This document shows positions 43,531 through 51,569 of a DNA stretch of 64,000 bases, in pieces; position 1 is the first letter of the stretch; every line of letters begins with the position of its first letter. The stretch covers positions 1,137,227 to 1,201,226 of the forward strand of contig NZ_CP101161.1 of NCBI RefSeq assembly GCF_024298865.1, read 5' to 3'. A program made the translations under genes and the position numbers. The notes under the pieces are model-generated. The model did no database searches. It saw nothing but the letters and a program-made list of their open reading frames with translations, and had not been told where the DNA came from. The DNA comes from Halorarius halobius (GTDB lineage Archaea; Halobacteriota; Halobacteria; Halobacteriales; Haloarculaceae).

Positions 43531-44241
43531 ATGGATAAAATGTTGACAGTAATGGGGGATGGGTACCCGTCTGATTGGGACGAGCGGCGAAAGACCGTAT
43601 ATCAGAGAGATAACTATCAATGTCAGAACTGCGGTCGACGTGGTGGCCCACACGGGAATGCCGAGTTACACGCTCATCACATCGTCCCGAAAAGCAAGGG
43701 GGGGACACACCGACTGACGAATCTGAAGACAATGTGTAGTCACTGTCACAGTGCGATTCATGGGAGGAGGCTTGCTCCAACTGCAAGAACTGAAACTACT
43801 CGTTCAAAAACCAGTCGTTCCATATTCGACCGCCGTTTAGGGGGCTGTCCGATGTGCGAGAAGTCAAATAAGTTGGAATGGATGCATAGTCTACTTCATC
43901 CACATATTCGATGCTCGTCGTGTAAATCAAGGTTCACGCGCCAAAGTTGGAAAAATAGTATTTGGAAACTGACAGACGGCCCGGAGGAACTAGTTGGAAC
44001 AACACTAACTCAACAGGAATGGAAAAATATGAGCCAAGAAGAATACTCAAACAACCCTTGCGGTAATTTGGCCAAAGCTGGATTAAGTTCCCTGGCAATC
44101 AGCATCCTCGGATTAGCAGGAATACTAATTATTGCCAATTCATTAGTATTTTTAGCCGGTAATTCTACGTATGGTGGTCAATATTGGTTTGTCACGATAT
44201 TGATTGTCCTCGTGTATCTACTCATTAAAGTCAAGGGTTGA
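43531..44241 (+). CDS. HNH endonuclease with zinc-ribbon and C-terminal membrane helices
   Basis: 236 residues. The HNH domain (about residues 20-85) is complete: CQNCGRRGG, LHAHHIVPKSKGGTHRL, then TNLKTMCSHCHSAIHG. Next is a second zinc-ribbon-like part (CPMCEKSN and CSSCKSRFT), then two hydrophobic helices (SLAISILGLAGILIIANSLVF and WFVTILIVLVYLLIKV). A nuclease tied to the membrane by its C-terminus is unusual and is seen in anti-phage effectors and toxins, which fits the cargo position in a mobile element. Three ATG options lie close together at the N-terminus; I use the first. Confidence 0.8.
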   Translation: MDKMLTVMGDGYPSDWDERRKTVYQRDNYQCQNCGRRGGPHGNAELHAHHIVPKSKGGTHRLTNLKTMCSHCHSAIHGRRLAPTARTETTRSKTSRSIFDRRLGGCPMCEKSNKLEWMHSLLHPHIRCSSCKSRFTRQSWKNSIWKLTDGPEELVGTTLTQQEWKNMSQEEYSNNPCGNLAKAGLSSLAISILGLAGILIIANSLVFLAGNSTYGGQYWFVTILIVLVYLLIKVKG

Positions 44242-44545
44242 AGGAAAATCACATCACCCTCGATGTTTGATACGGGACTAAACAGTTTTCAGGGAATCTA
44301 TCTCTGTACCTAATTAACCTCGGGTGGGGGAATCTGGTGTTGATATTTCCCGACGAATGATCAGCGACTTTCGTCTATACCCCCTTCTCACCAGTCACGG
44401 CTCTGAGTGGCCTGTTTGGATGCCACTTTCACGCGCAAAGTGTCATTGGCATAGTTGCAATAAACATCGAAATCAGGGTCGTTGAATCGTGATAACCTTG
44501 TTTAGGAAGAACACTTTTCAGTCTACACCTTCTTTTACCAATTGT
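44242..44545. other. 304-base intergenic stretch of the element
   Basis: AT-richer, with scattered TATA-like runs (TTAATTAACC near 44311) but no convincing gene. A frame starting earlier at 44489 in phase with the next gene lacks a good start context. Confidence 0.35.
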
Positions 44546-44776
44546 ATGTCAAGTAGCTGGGCCGCTATTGCGATGGTCGGTCGAGTGATAGCAGTAGTTA
44601 CCGTGTTGCCATTCCTTGGGGGGATGCTCTGGCTATTGGTTAATGGGAACCCCAATGTCGAGATGGTTGAACAAGCTTCTAGGCTCTTCGCAGGAGCGGT
44701 CGTAGCCTTAGTTCCGCTCTCTTTAGGTGGAATCGCCTTGTATGCGCTCTTTCAAGCTGCCGAAGCAAGGGCATAA
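44546..44776 (+). CDS. Small two-helix membrane protein of the element
   Basis: 76 residues from the ATG at 44546. Two transmembrane helices (VIAVVTVLPFLGGMLWLLV and LFAGAVVALVPLSLGGIALYA) are joined by a polar loop (NGNPNVEMVEQ). An upstream in-frame ATG at 44489 would add 19 residues without hydrophobic or conserved character. No family recognised. It may be an immunity or partner protein of the membrane-tailed nuclease upstream, judged only from position. Confidence 0.55.
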   Translation: MSSSWAAIAMVGRVIAVVTVLPFLGGMLWLLVNGNPNVEMVEQASRLFAGAVVALVPLSLGGIALYALFQAAEARA

Positions 44777-45025
44777 TTCTCCAACTGGGACACAGAATCA
44801 GAATCCCATAGTGTGCGACAAACCCCTAATCTGTATTCTGGCGATTTTCAAGTGTGTTGAACGGTCGTAAGAACTAGGTTAGTGGGTATGGATAATTCGC
44901 CTGAACCGTATGACGCCGCAGACCACTGGCATACCGGATGCCGAATGCGACTCCGCTAATCACCCCGTTTATCAGGGAAACTGTGGGTCGTCGGTCTGTG
45001 GTCAAACTCCTGAAACCGCAGCACA

Positions 45026-46006
45026 TCAGTACAGCAACAGGGCGACGGCGGCGGCGATGAACACCACCTTCAGCGCCGTGTTCACGGCGACGACCTTGCT
45101 CCCGAACTCGGCACCCCAGATGCCGTACTGGAACGGGATGGAGCGCTTGAACGTGGTGACGGCGAAGGAGACGACGCCGCCGACGAGCATCGTCGCCACC
45201 GCCTGCTCGGGCGTGAACGTCCCCGGGACCAGCGGCGCGATGACGATGGCGCCGTTCGTCGTGTCGAGCGCGAACACGGCCACCACAGGGACGGCGGCCG
45301 CGGGGAGGCCGACGGTCGTCGCCAGCGGGTCGGCGGCCGCGGTGACCTGCGTGATGTCGACGTTCGCGGTCAGCAGGGCGACCGCCGCGTAGATAATCGC
45401 CAGCCGCGGCAGGATGTCGCGGGTCTTCTCGTACCCCTTGCGGCCGGCCTGCTCAAGTTTCCCCTGGAGGGTCTCGGGGTGGTCGCCGGTGACCGTCGGC
45501 TCGGTGGCGGTCCCGCCGTCCGCCTCGACGGGGTCCGTCCCGGGCCGCTCGCCCGCCAGCAACAGCGCGCCCGCCGCCACCCCGGTGAGGGTGATGGCCA
45601 GCGAGATTGCCGCCCGCGCGCCCACGTACATGAGGCCGACACGCAGGCCGAGAATCGGAATGAGGACGGGCGCGTAGAACGTGAAGATGTGCTGGACGAA
45701 CCCAAAGAACGTGTTGATGGTGACGGCGACGAGCGTCGCACGGTCCGAGAGGCGCCCGGACTCGCGGAACTCCGCGAGCATCCCGTAGCCCGCGGTGGTC
45801 GAGGCGGCGGTGGTGACGATGGCCCCGCCCACCTCGTCGGGGAGGTTCGCCGGGCGCGTCAGATACTTCGACAGCGCCGCCACGCGCTCGACGAGGCCGA
45901 ACGCCACCAGCAGGTGCGCGAGGCTCACGCCGACGGCGATGAACGCCGCTATCTTGGCGACGCGGACCGCGACCGTCGGCAGGACGCCCCACACCTCGAC
46001 TGCCAT
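45026..46006 (-). CDS. Nucleoside-recognition (Gate) domain membrane protein, 3' end remade by integration
   Basis: 326 residues with about eight helices in two related halves. The Gate motif is GGAIVTTAASTTAGYGML in the first half and LDTTNGAIVIAPLVPG in the second; a polar Lys/Glu/Gln-rich loop lies between. Such proteins are linked to nucleoside or spore-type transport, but substrate is not established. The element ends inside its 3' end, and the protein now stops after LLLY, where the ancestral gene (preserved at 40347) read LLLYGPI. The fold should survive this loss of three residues. Confidence 0.85.
   Translation of the reverse strand: MAVEVWGVLPTVAVRVAKIAAFIAVGVSLAHLLVAFGLVERVAALSKYLTRPANLPDEVGGAIVTTAASTTAGYGMLAEFRESGRLSDRATLVAVTINTFFGFVQHIFTFYAPVLIPILGLRVGLMYVGARAAISLAITLTGVAAGALLLAGERPGTDPVEADGGTATEPTVTGDHPETLQGKLEQAGRKGYEKTRDILPRLAIIYAAVALLTANVDITQVTAAADPLATTVGLPAAAVPVVAVFALDTTNGAIVIAPLVPGTFTPEQAVATMLVGGVVSFAVTTFKRSIPFQYGIWGAEFGSKVVAVNTALKVVFIAAAVALLLY
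45029..45107. repeat. 79-bp direct repeat, right attachment site
   Basis: Perfect copy of 40359-40437. It encodes the last 26 codons of the membrane protein up to its final Tyr. The stop codon (45026-45028) lies just outside the repeat, in element sequence. Confidence 0.93.
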
Positions 46007-46101
46007 CGCCGCCGGCTAGGGGTCGGCGACACTAAGCGGTGTCTCTCGTGGGCGGGGTGACAGGAAGAGAGGAGACCGGCCCGGACGGTTCGGCTACCCG
46101 G

Positions 46102-47193
46102 TCACTCGCCCGGCGCGAATATCTCGGGGTCCTCCGGCCCCTCGGCGGTGACGACGGCGAGGGCACCCTTCCGTGCGACCCGCGAGAGCGCGTGGTCGAC
46201 GAGTTTGAAGTTCCCCGGGACGGGGAACGACATCGTGGCGACGCAGGCGCTCCCGGGGAGGACGGGCGTCGTCTGGACGTAGCGGCTCGGTTCGCTGGCG
46301 AGCGCGCCCTGCTCCCAGACCTCGTCCCAGACGCTCCCGATGGGGTGGAAACTGCTGAACTTGTTCGGCCCGCCGACGCCGAAGAACACGCGGGCGGTCT
46401 CGCCGGTCCGCACGTTCATCTCGGCGTAGTTGTCGGGCGTGATGGCGTACTTCTCGCCGTTCATCAGGACGTAGGTGGGGTCCTCCATCGCCATCCGCGC
46501 GAAGTCGAACTCGTGGTGGCCCGTCTGGCCCGTCGTCCCGTTCGTGTACAGTTCGTGCTGGCCGAGGTAGAACTCGTGGTCCACCTCGGGCAGGCCCTCT
46601 TCGGGTTCGACGAGGATGATGCCGAACATCCCGCTGGAGATGTGGTAGTCGACGTTCGCCACCGCACAGTGGTAGATGAACGCGCCGGGGTACGTCACCT
46701 TGAACGAGAGCTGTTTCTCCTCGCCGGGGGCGACGACCGTCGCCTCCGCACCGCCGCCGGGGCCGCGGCACGCGTGGAAGTCCACGTTGTGGACCATCGC
46801 GTTGTTCTCGTTGTTGCGGATGGTCAACTCGACGGTGTCACCCACGCGGGTGCGGATGAACGGCCCGGGCACCTGCCCGTCGAACGTCATGTAGGTGAAC
46901 GTCACGCCGGGCTCCACCTCGGCGACGAGTTCGAGCGTCTCCATCTCCACCTCGACGGTCGCCGGCTCGGACCGCGAGATGGGTGCGGGGATATCCCGGG
47001 GGTCGGCGGCGATGCGGTCGACGTCGACCGGCTTCGCCTCGCCCAGTTCGGCCGGCGTGTCCTGCTGGAACTGGACCGGGCTCGTCCGCACGTCGTTGGC
47101 CGGCGGGGTGCCGACGGTACAGCCCGCGAGGGCCGCCGCGCCGCCGAGTCCAGCCGTCTGCAGTACGCGTCGCCGCGTGGTGGTGTACGTCAT
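46102..47193 (-). CDS. nirK: Copper-containing nitrite reductase (NirK-type), Tat-exported lipoprotein
   Basis: Reduces nitrite to nitric oxide in denitrification. 363 residues from the ATG at 47193. A Tat signal with lipobox (TTRRRVLQTAG to LAGC) directs it to the outer face. Copper ligands: NVDFHACRGPGG with the preceding His, YHCAVANVDYHISSGM (type-1 His/Cys/His/Met and type-2 His), and SSFHPIGSVWDEVW for the last type-2 His. I prefer 47193 over 47214 because a TATA element at 47229-47235 places the transcript start between the two. It is divergent from a double halocyanin. Confidence 0.9.
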   Translation of the reverse strand: MTYTTTRRRVLQTAGLGGAAALAGCTVGTPPANDVRTSPVQFQQDTPAELGEAKPVDVDRIAADPRDIPAPISRSEPATVEVEMETLELVAEVEPGVTFTYMTFDGQVPGPFIRTRVGDTVELTIRNNENNAMVHNVDFHACRGPGGGAEATVVAPGEEKQLSFKVTYPGAFIYHCAVANVDYHISSGMFGIILVEPEEGLPEVDHEFYLGQHELYTNGTTGQTGHHEFDFARMAMEDPTYVLMNGEKYAITPDNYAEMNVRTGETARVFFGVGGPNKFSSFHPIGSVWDEVWEQGALASEPSRYVQTTPVLPGSACVATMSFPVPGNFKLVDHALSRVARKGALAVVTAEGPEDPEIFAPGE

Positions 47194-47228
47194 TTCGAAT
47201 GCCTCTGAACGCATGTTCTCGGAGCAAC

Positions 47229-47240
47229 AGCATATAACAA
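47229..47240 (-). promoter_or_regulatory. TATA-like element for nirK
   Basis: On the minus strand TTGTTATATGCT lies 36-47 bases ahead of the ATG at 47193 and predicts a leader of about 15 bases. Within the same gap, GTTATGTTGC at 47269-47278 faces the halocyanin gene. The two sites form an imperfect inverted pair, so joint control is plausible. Confidence 0.5.
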
Positions 47241-47306
47241 AAACTCGTGTCTCAGGCCGTGAGAATCGGAATTTGGTGTTATGTTGCTACGTCTGAAAGG
47301 TGATGC

Positions 47307-48353
47307 ATGAACGCGACACGACACCCCCGAACCGTGAACCGCCGCCGGTTCCTGCAGGCCGCCACGCTGGTCGCGGCGGGCGCCACAGGGGTCGCCGGCA
47401 CGACCGGAACCGCAGTCGCTCAGTCGGGCGAAGACCTCTCGGCGTGGTTCTCGAACGTCTCGAACTTCGCGGGCGTCGTCGACGAACGCGGGAAGGCGCG
47501 GGTCACCGTCGCCGTCGGGGCCGACGGGAACGGCGGCGGGTTCGCCTTCGGCCCGGCGGCCGTCCGCGTCGACCCCGGCACCACCGTCGTCTGGGAGTGG
47601 ACCGGCGCGGGCGGTGCCCACAACGTCGTCAGCGAGGACGGCGCCTTCGAGAGCGAACTCGTCGACGACACCGGCCACACGTTCGAGCACGGCTTCGAGA
47701 GCGATGGCGTCGCGCTGTACGCCTGCTCGCCCCACAAGGCGATGGGGATGAAGGGGGCCGTCGTCGTCGGTGACGTGGCCGTCGCCACTCCGACGCCGAC
47801 GCCCGCACCGGAACCGGACCGCGCGTACGTCGAGCGAGAACCCGACTACGGCGACTGGTTCGACGGCGTCTCGAACTACGAGGGCACCGTCGACGCCCGT
47901 GGCCGCGAGGCGGTTACCGTCGTCGTCGGTGCGGCGGGCAACGGCGGCGCGCTCGCGTTCGACCCGCCCGCGGTCCAGGTCGACCCTGGAACTCGCGTCG
48001 TCTGGGAGTGGACCGGCGACGGGGAGCACGACGTCGCCAGCGACGACGGCTACGCCAGCGCCGTTCAGAGCGAGGGGCGGTTCGGACAGATGTTCGACGG
48101 TGTCGGCGTCAGCACGTACGCCTGCACCGCTCACGAGGCGGCGGGGATGCGGGGCGCCGTCGTCGTCGGCGACGTGTTCGAGGGCGTGCACGAACTGTCG
48201 AACGCGGAACTGGCGGTGCTGGGCGCGTTCGGCGTCGGCATCCTCTCGCCGACGGCGTTCGGCGCGTTCCTCGCGGTCCGGAACCGGCGGAACGCGACCG
48301 CCGACCCCGCCGCCGGCGCCCGAGACGAGGAGTCGGCCGCCCGGCCCCGGTAG
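47307..48353 (+). CDS. Two-domain halocyanin, membrane-anchored
   Basis: 348 residues. A Tat signal (NRRRFLQAATLVAAGATG) is followed by two plastocyanin-like domains (about residues 45-155 and 175-285). Both have complete copper ligand sets: AHNVVSED with YACSPHKAMGM, and EHDVASDD with YACTAHEAAGM. A C-terminal helix (AVLGAFGVGILSPTAFGAFL) anchors it. It is divergent from nirK and is the likely electron donor to the nitrite reductase on the same face of the membrane. Confidence 0.92.
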   Translation: MNATRHPRTVNRRRFLQAATLVAAGATGVAGTTGTAVAQSGEDLSAWFSNVSNFAGVVDERGKARVTVAVGADGNGGGFAFGPAAVRVDPGTTVVWEWTGAGGAHNVVSEDGAFESELVDDTGHTFEHGFESDGVALYACSPHKAMGMKGAVVVGDVAVATPTPTPAPEPDRAYVEREPDYGDWFDGVSNYEGTVDARGREAVTVVVGAAGNGGALAFDPPAVQVDPGTRVVWEWTGDGEHDVASDDGYASAVQSEGRFGQMFDGVGVSTYACTAHEAAGMRGAVVVGDVFEGVHELSNAELAVLGAFGVGILSPTAFGAFLAVRNRRNATADPAAGARDEESAARPR

Positions 48354-48499
48354 GGCGCCGGTCGGGTCGGGACCGTCGGATGCCGGGGCTTTCCCCCGGT
48401 CGCTGTCGGGCGGACGCTCGGGCGCCGGGCCGTCGGCGCCTGAACCGAATCGAAGGCTTTTGAATCTCGAGACCGTGATTCGACTATCCGCAGGGGGTA

Positions 48500-48631
48500 A
48501 TGGTGAACGTGGACGGAGACGTGAACGGGCGCCGACACCAGCCGACAGCCCCCGGCTCGAGACCGACGCCGCCGTACGGATTCGGCGTCGCGTCGCGCCC
48601 TGTCGCCGCACCGGGAGGTGGCCCGCCGTGA
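48500..48631 (+). CDS. Possible 43-residue leader ORF coupled to the next gene
   Basis: ATG at 48500 after a GGGGG run, TGA at 48631 overlapping the downstream GTG as GTGA. The peptide is basic and Pro/Gly-rich (ends VAAPGGGPP). It could be a coupling ORF, or simply chance in this GC-rich DNA. The rest of the 274-base gap holds nothing I can name. Confidence 0.3.
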   Translation: MVNVDGDVNGRRHQPTAPGSRPTPPYGFGVASRPVAAPGGGPP

Positions 48632-49464
48632 CCGGTCGCCGTTCCCGTGACCGCTCGCGGCGCCGCGGGTCCGAGAAACTCACCCGCCGGCGGGTGCTGG
48701 GCGGTCTCGTCGGCGGGGCGGGCGTCCTCTCTGCCGTGTCGCTGTCGAACCGTACCGGAGCGTTCAGTTCCGCGACGGCCGGCCGGAGCGTGGCCGTCAG
48801 CGTCGCCGACGACCCGAACGCGCTGGTCGGCCTCGACATCAACGGGGCGGTGAAGAAGAACTCGACCGACCGGCTGGTCACGGTCACGAACGACACCAGT
48901 TCGGACGTGACTGTCACCGTCTCGCTGGACTTCTGCACGCAGGGGACCCTCTACTACGACCCGGCCGGGACGAGCGGCTGTTCCGTCTCGTTCTCGCTGG
49001 CCGTCGGGGGGTCCGGAACCGTCGATATCGAGGCGGCGGTCAAGGACACCACGATTCCGTTCACGCTTGACGTCGCCGGCTCCGGGTTCTCGTTCACTGC
49101 GACGCGGTCGACGACCGCCGAGTCGGGGAACGTGAAGGGTGCGGTGACCGTCAAGAAGGTGAAGAAGTTCAGCGCCAATCTCCTGGACAACAACTGGACC
49201 GTCCAGCAGGTGGACATTCGGGACGGCGACGGCGACGCCGACCTCGACCGCGTCGAGTACGAGGTGACCGACAGCGGCGGGACCGTACGCGGGACCCAAC
49301 GCGACACCGCGTCGGGGGATAGCTACTCCAGGAAGAAGAATGAAGTCGTCATCGAGCCCGACTCCGGCTACATCCTCGTGCCGGGCGAGACGTACACGCT
49401 CACCGTCACGGGCTACGACGCCGACGGGAACTCCGCCAGCGTGACCAGAACCGACACGGCGTGA
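48628..49464 (+). CDS. Tat-exported TasA-like surface protein with C-terminal Ig/Fn-like domain
   Basis: 278 residues from a GTG at 48628, well placed behind GGGAGGTG. A Tat signal (KLTRRRVLGGLVGGAG) leads into TGAFSSATAGRSVAVSVADD, closely resembling the cleavage region of the TasA-like protein at 54615. About 130 residues of beta structure follow (STDRLVTVTNDTSSDVTVTV), then a beta-domain (about residues 185-278, PGETYTLTVTGYDADGNSA) like PKD or Fn3. It overlaps the signal-peptidase gene by 1 base (TGATG). Probably a surface or fibre subunit processed by that peptidase. The family label is inference. Confidence 0.7.
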   Translation: MTGRRSRDRSRRRGSEKLTRRRVLGGLVGGAGVLSAVSLSNRTGAFSSATAGRSVAVSVADDPNALVGLDINGAVKKNSTDRLVTVTNDTSSDVTVTVSLDFCTQGTLYYDPAGTSGCSVSFSLAVGGSGTVDIEAAVKDTTIPFTLDVAGSGFSFTATRSTTAESGNVKGAVTVKKVKKFSANLLDNNWTVQQVDIRDGDGDADLDRVEYEVTDSGGTVRGTQRDTASGDSYSRKKNEVVIEPDSGYILVPGETYTLTVTGYDADGNSASVTRTDTA

Positions 49465-50495
49465 TGCCGCTCGACGACTCCGTACGGCTCCGTCTGCTCG
49501 CGCTCGTCGCCGTCGTGGCCGTGCTCGGTGTCATGTTGCTTGCCGTACCACTCGGGGGACCGGTGCAGGTGAGCTACGCCGAGTCCGACAGCATGGCGCC
49601 GACGCTCCAGCCGGGCGACGGCTACGTGGTCGTCCCCGCGGGCGAGGTGGAGACTGGCGACGTCGTGGTGTTCTGGGCGCCGTCGCGCAACGAGTTCGTC
49701 ACCCACCGCGTCGTCGGGGAGACGGCCGAGGGGTACGTCACGAAGGGCGACGCCAACGAGCGGACCGACCAGGCGAACGGCTACGAGCCGGTGACGCGGG
49801 CGGCCATCGTGGGCGAGGTGTTGACCGTCGCCGGCACGCCGGTCGTCGTCCCGACCGCCGGGCGGGTCGTGCCCGTCGTGCGGACGTTCCGGTCCCCCAT
49901 CTTCGCGGGGGTCCTGCTGGTCGGGGCGGCGATTGCCACCCGCGCGTGGAAGCGGAGCCGCCACGACCGCCCCGGCCGGCCGGTGTACCGAGTTCGCGAC
50001 GTGGTGGTGCCGCTGTTGGTCGTGGGCGTCCTCACCGGCCTCGCCGTGACGCCGCTTGGCGCGGACGCCTACCGGCTGACGTACGTCGCGTCCGAGCCGG
50101 GCGAGCCCGGGGCGGAGGTCGTCGTCGGCGAGCCGACGACCCGGGAGATGAACGTCGACGTCTCCGCGACGCCGTTCGTCCAGTTCGTCGTCGACGGCGA
50201 GGGGCTGACGGTCGACCGCGCGACCGCGACCGGCGACCGGCTCGACGTGCAAGTGACCCTGCCGCCGCCCGCCCGCCCGGGCGTCCACCAGGCGGTGCTC
50301 CGGGTGTACCCCTACCCGGGGGTGTTGCCCCACGACTGGCTGGTGGTGCTCCACCGATTCCATCCGCTCGCGGCAGTGCTCGGCTCTCTGTCGGTCGTGT
50401 TCGGGCCGCTGGTCGCCGGCTACACGCTACTGGTCGACGGCTCGCGGCCGATTCCGGCGCTGTCGGGCCGTCGAACCGGCAGACGTCAGCCGTGA
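49464..50495 (+). CDS. Signal peptidase I (SipW/Sec11-like, S26B) with C-terminal extension
   Basis: 343 residues from the ATG at 49464 in a TGATG junction. An N-terminal helix precedes the catalytic domain: Ser in AESDSMAPTLQPGDGY, His (instead of bacterial Lys) in FVTHRVVGET, Asp in VTKGDANERTD. This Ser-His-Asp arrangement is that of archaeal and SipW-like enzymes. About 150 further residues contain two more helices around a small beta-domain. Encoded next to a TasA-like protein, it is likely a dedicated peptidase for it. Confidence 0.88.
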   Translation: MPLDDSVRLRLLALVAVVAVLGVMLLAVPLGGPVQVSYAESDSMAPTLQPGDGYVVVPAGEVETGDVVVFWAPSRNEFVTHRVVGETAEGYVTKGDANERTDQANGYEPVTRAAIVGEVLTVAGTPVVVPTAGRVVPVVRTFRSPIFAGVLLVGAAIATRAWKRSRHDRPGRPVYRVRDVVVPLLVVGVLTGLAVTPLGADAYRLTYVASEPGEPGAEVVVGEPTTREMNVDVSATPFVQFVVDGEGLTVDRATATGDRLDVQVTLPPPARPGVHQAVLRVYPYPGVLPHDWLVVLHRFHPLAAVLGSLSVVFGPLVAGYTLLVDGSRPIPALSGRRTGRRQP

Positions 50496-50545
50496 GTCGG
50501 ACGGAACCCATTTGTACGCAACAGTAGTAAGGCGACCGTACTCGC

Positions 50546-51568
50546 ATGTCGACGGGCACTCAGGCGAAACACGTCGTTGCGACGCGCGGCCCCACGGTCG
50601 CGGTCGTGCTGGTGCTCGTCGGCGTGTTCGCACTCGGGGGAGCCGGCTGGCTCGTCGCATTTCCGCCGACCGAGCAAGTGACCGAACAGCGGGCGGAACA
50701 GACGTTCGCGAGCGACGTCGAGACGAGCGCGCTCGTCACGGGGTCGACGCCGCTGTACGCCGAGGGGGTTCGCCTGCGGGACAAGCCGGTGTACCTGCTC
50801 GCGGCCGCCCCGGAGGCGACCTACTCGGTCGAGACATCGGTACCCGAGGGGCCCACGGTAGCGGTGTCACAGCGGCTGGTACTCGTCTACGAGGGGACGC
50901 GCAACGGCGAGACGTTCTGGCAGACGGAGCGACTGCTGGTCAACGAGAGCCAGCGGGTGACCGACGGCACCGCCCGCGCGAACGCCACCCTGAACATGTC
51001 GGCCGTCGCACAGCGGCTCCAGTCGGTCCGGTCGGCCGTCGGCGGCGTGGGCGTGTTCGAGACGCGGCTCGAACTCAGGGTCGACTACCGGAGCAACCGC
51101 TACGAGGGCACGCTGAACGCCTCGGCGCCGCTCCAGGTGACGGGCCGCGCCTACTGGGTCGACGGCGACCTCTCGGGGTCGCGCACCCAGTCGCGGTCTG
51201 TCTCGCGGACGGTGACGCGCCAGCCGGACCCGCTTCTGGTCGGGTCGCTCGTGCTCGTCGGCGCGCTCGCGCTCGTCGGGGCCGGCGGCGTCGCGTACGT
51301 CTACCGCGACCTCGACGTCGACTCGGTGGCGACCGAGACTGTCCGGTCCCGCTACGAAGAGTGGATATCCGAGGGAGAGTTCCCCTCCGGCCCGGACAAG
51401 CGGTACATCCGCATCAACACGCTGGAGGACCTCGTCGACGTGGCCATCGACTCCAACAAGCGCGTCATCTACGACGACGTGTACCAGGCGTACGCGGTCG
51501 CCGACGGCGACCTGGTCTACTACTACACGGACGACTACGACCGCATCGCGCCGTGGCTCAATATGTAG
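50546..51568 (+). CDS. DUF5305-type membrane protein
   Basis: 340 residues. Two transmembrane helices (VAVVLVLVGVFALGGAGWLV near residue 20 and LLVGSLVLVGALALVGAGGV near 235) flank an extracellular beta-rich domain of about 190 residues with several sequons. The cytoplasmic C-terminal domain (about 90 residues) includes INTLEDLVDVAIDSNKRVI and YYYTDDYDRIAPWL. I think it is the haloarchaeal DUF5305 family, which tends to stand beside signal peptidases of this type. Role in export or fibre assembly is inference from context. Confidence 0.75.
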   Translation: MSTGTQAKHVVATRGPTVAVVLVLVGVFALGGAGWLVAFPPTEQVTEQRAEQTFASDVETSALVTGSTPLYAEGVRLRDKPVYLLAAAPEATYSVETSVPEGPTVAVSQRLVLVYEGTRNGETFWQTERLLVNESQRVTDGTARANATLNMSAVAQRLQSVRSAVGGVGVFETRLELRVDYRSNRYEGTLNASAPLQVTGRAYWVDGDLSGSRTQSRSVSRTVTRQPDPLLVGSLVLVGALALVGAGGVAYVYRDLDVDSVATETVRSRYEEWISEGEFPSGPDKRYIRINTLEDLVDVAIDSNKRVIYDDVYQAYAVADGDLVYYYTDDYDRIAPWLNM

Positions 51569-51569
51569 C

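Larger units (their letters stand above)
40359..45107. mobile_element. 4.67-kb integrated element inserted in the 3' end of a membrane protein gene
   Basis: Evidence: identical 79-base ends, a tyrosine integrase beside the left end, an abrupt drop in GC content across the interior relative to both flanks, and a host gene whose ancestral 3' end is found at the far end. Cargo: integrase, a divergent pair (42046 and 42761), an HNH nuclease with membrane tail, and a small two-helix membrane protein. No replication, capsid or conjugation gene is seen. It targets a protein gene instead of a tRNA. Confidence 0.9.

Noticed and set aside
47307-48353. Reading the nirK-divergent halocyanin as an amicyanin or auracyanin of another pathway
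   Set aside because: The Tat signal, double domain and C-terminal anchor are typical of haloarchaeal halocyanins. Nothing supports a different assignment.
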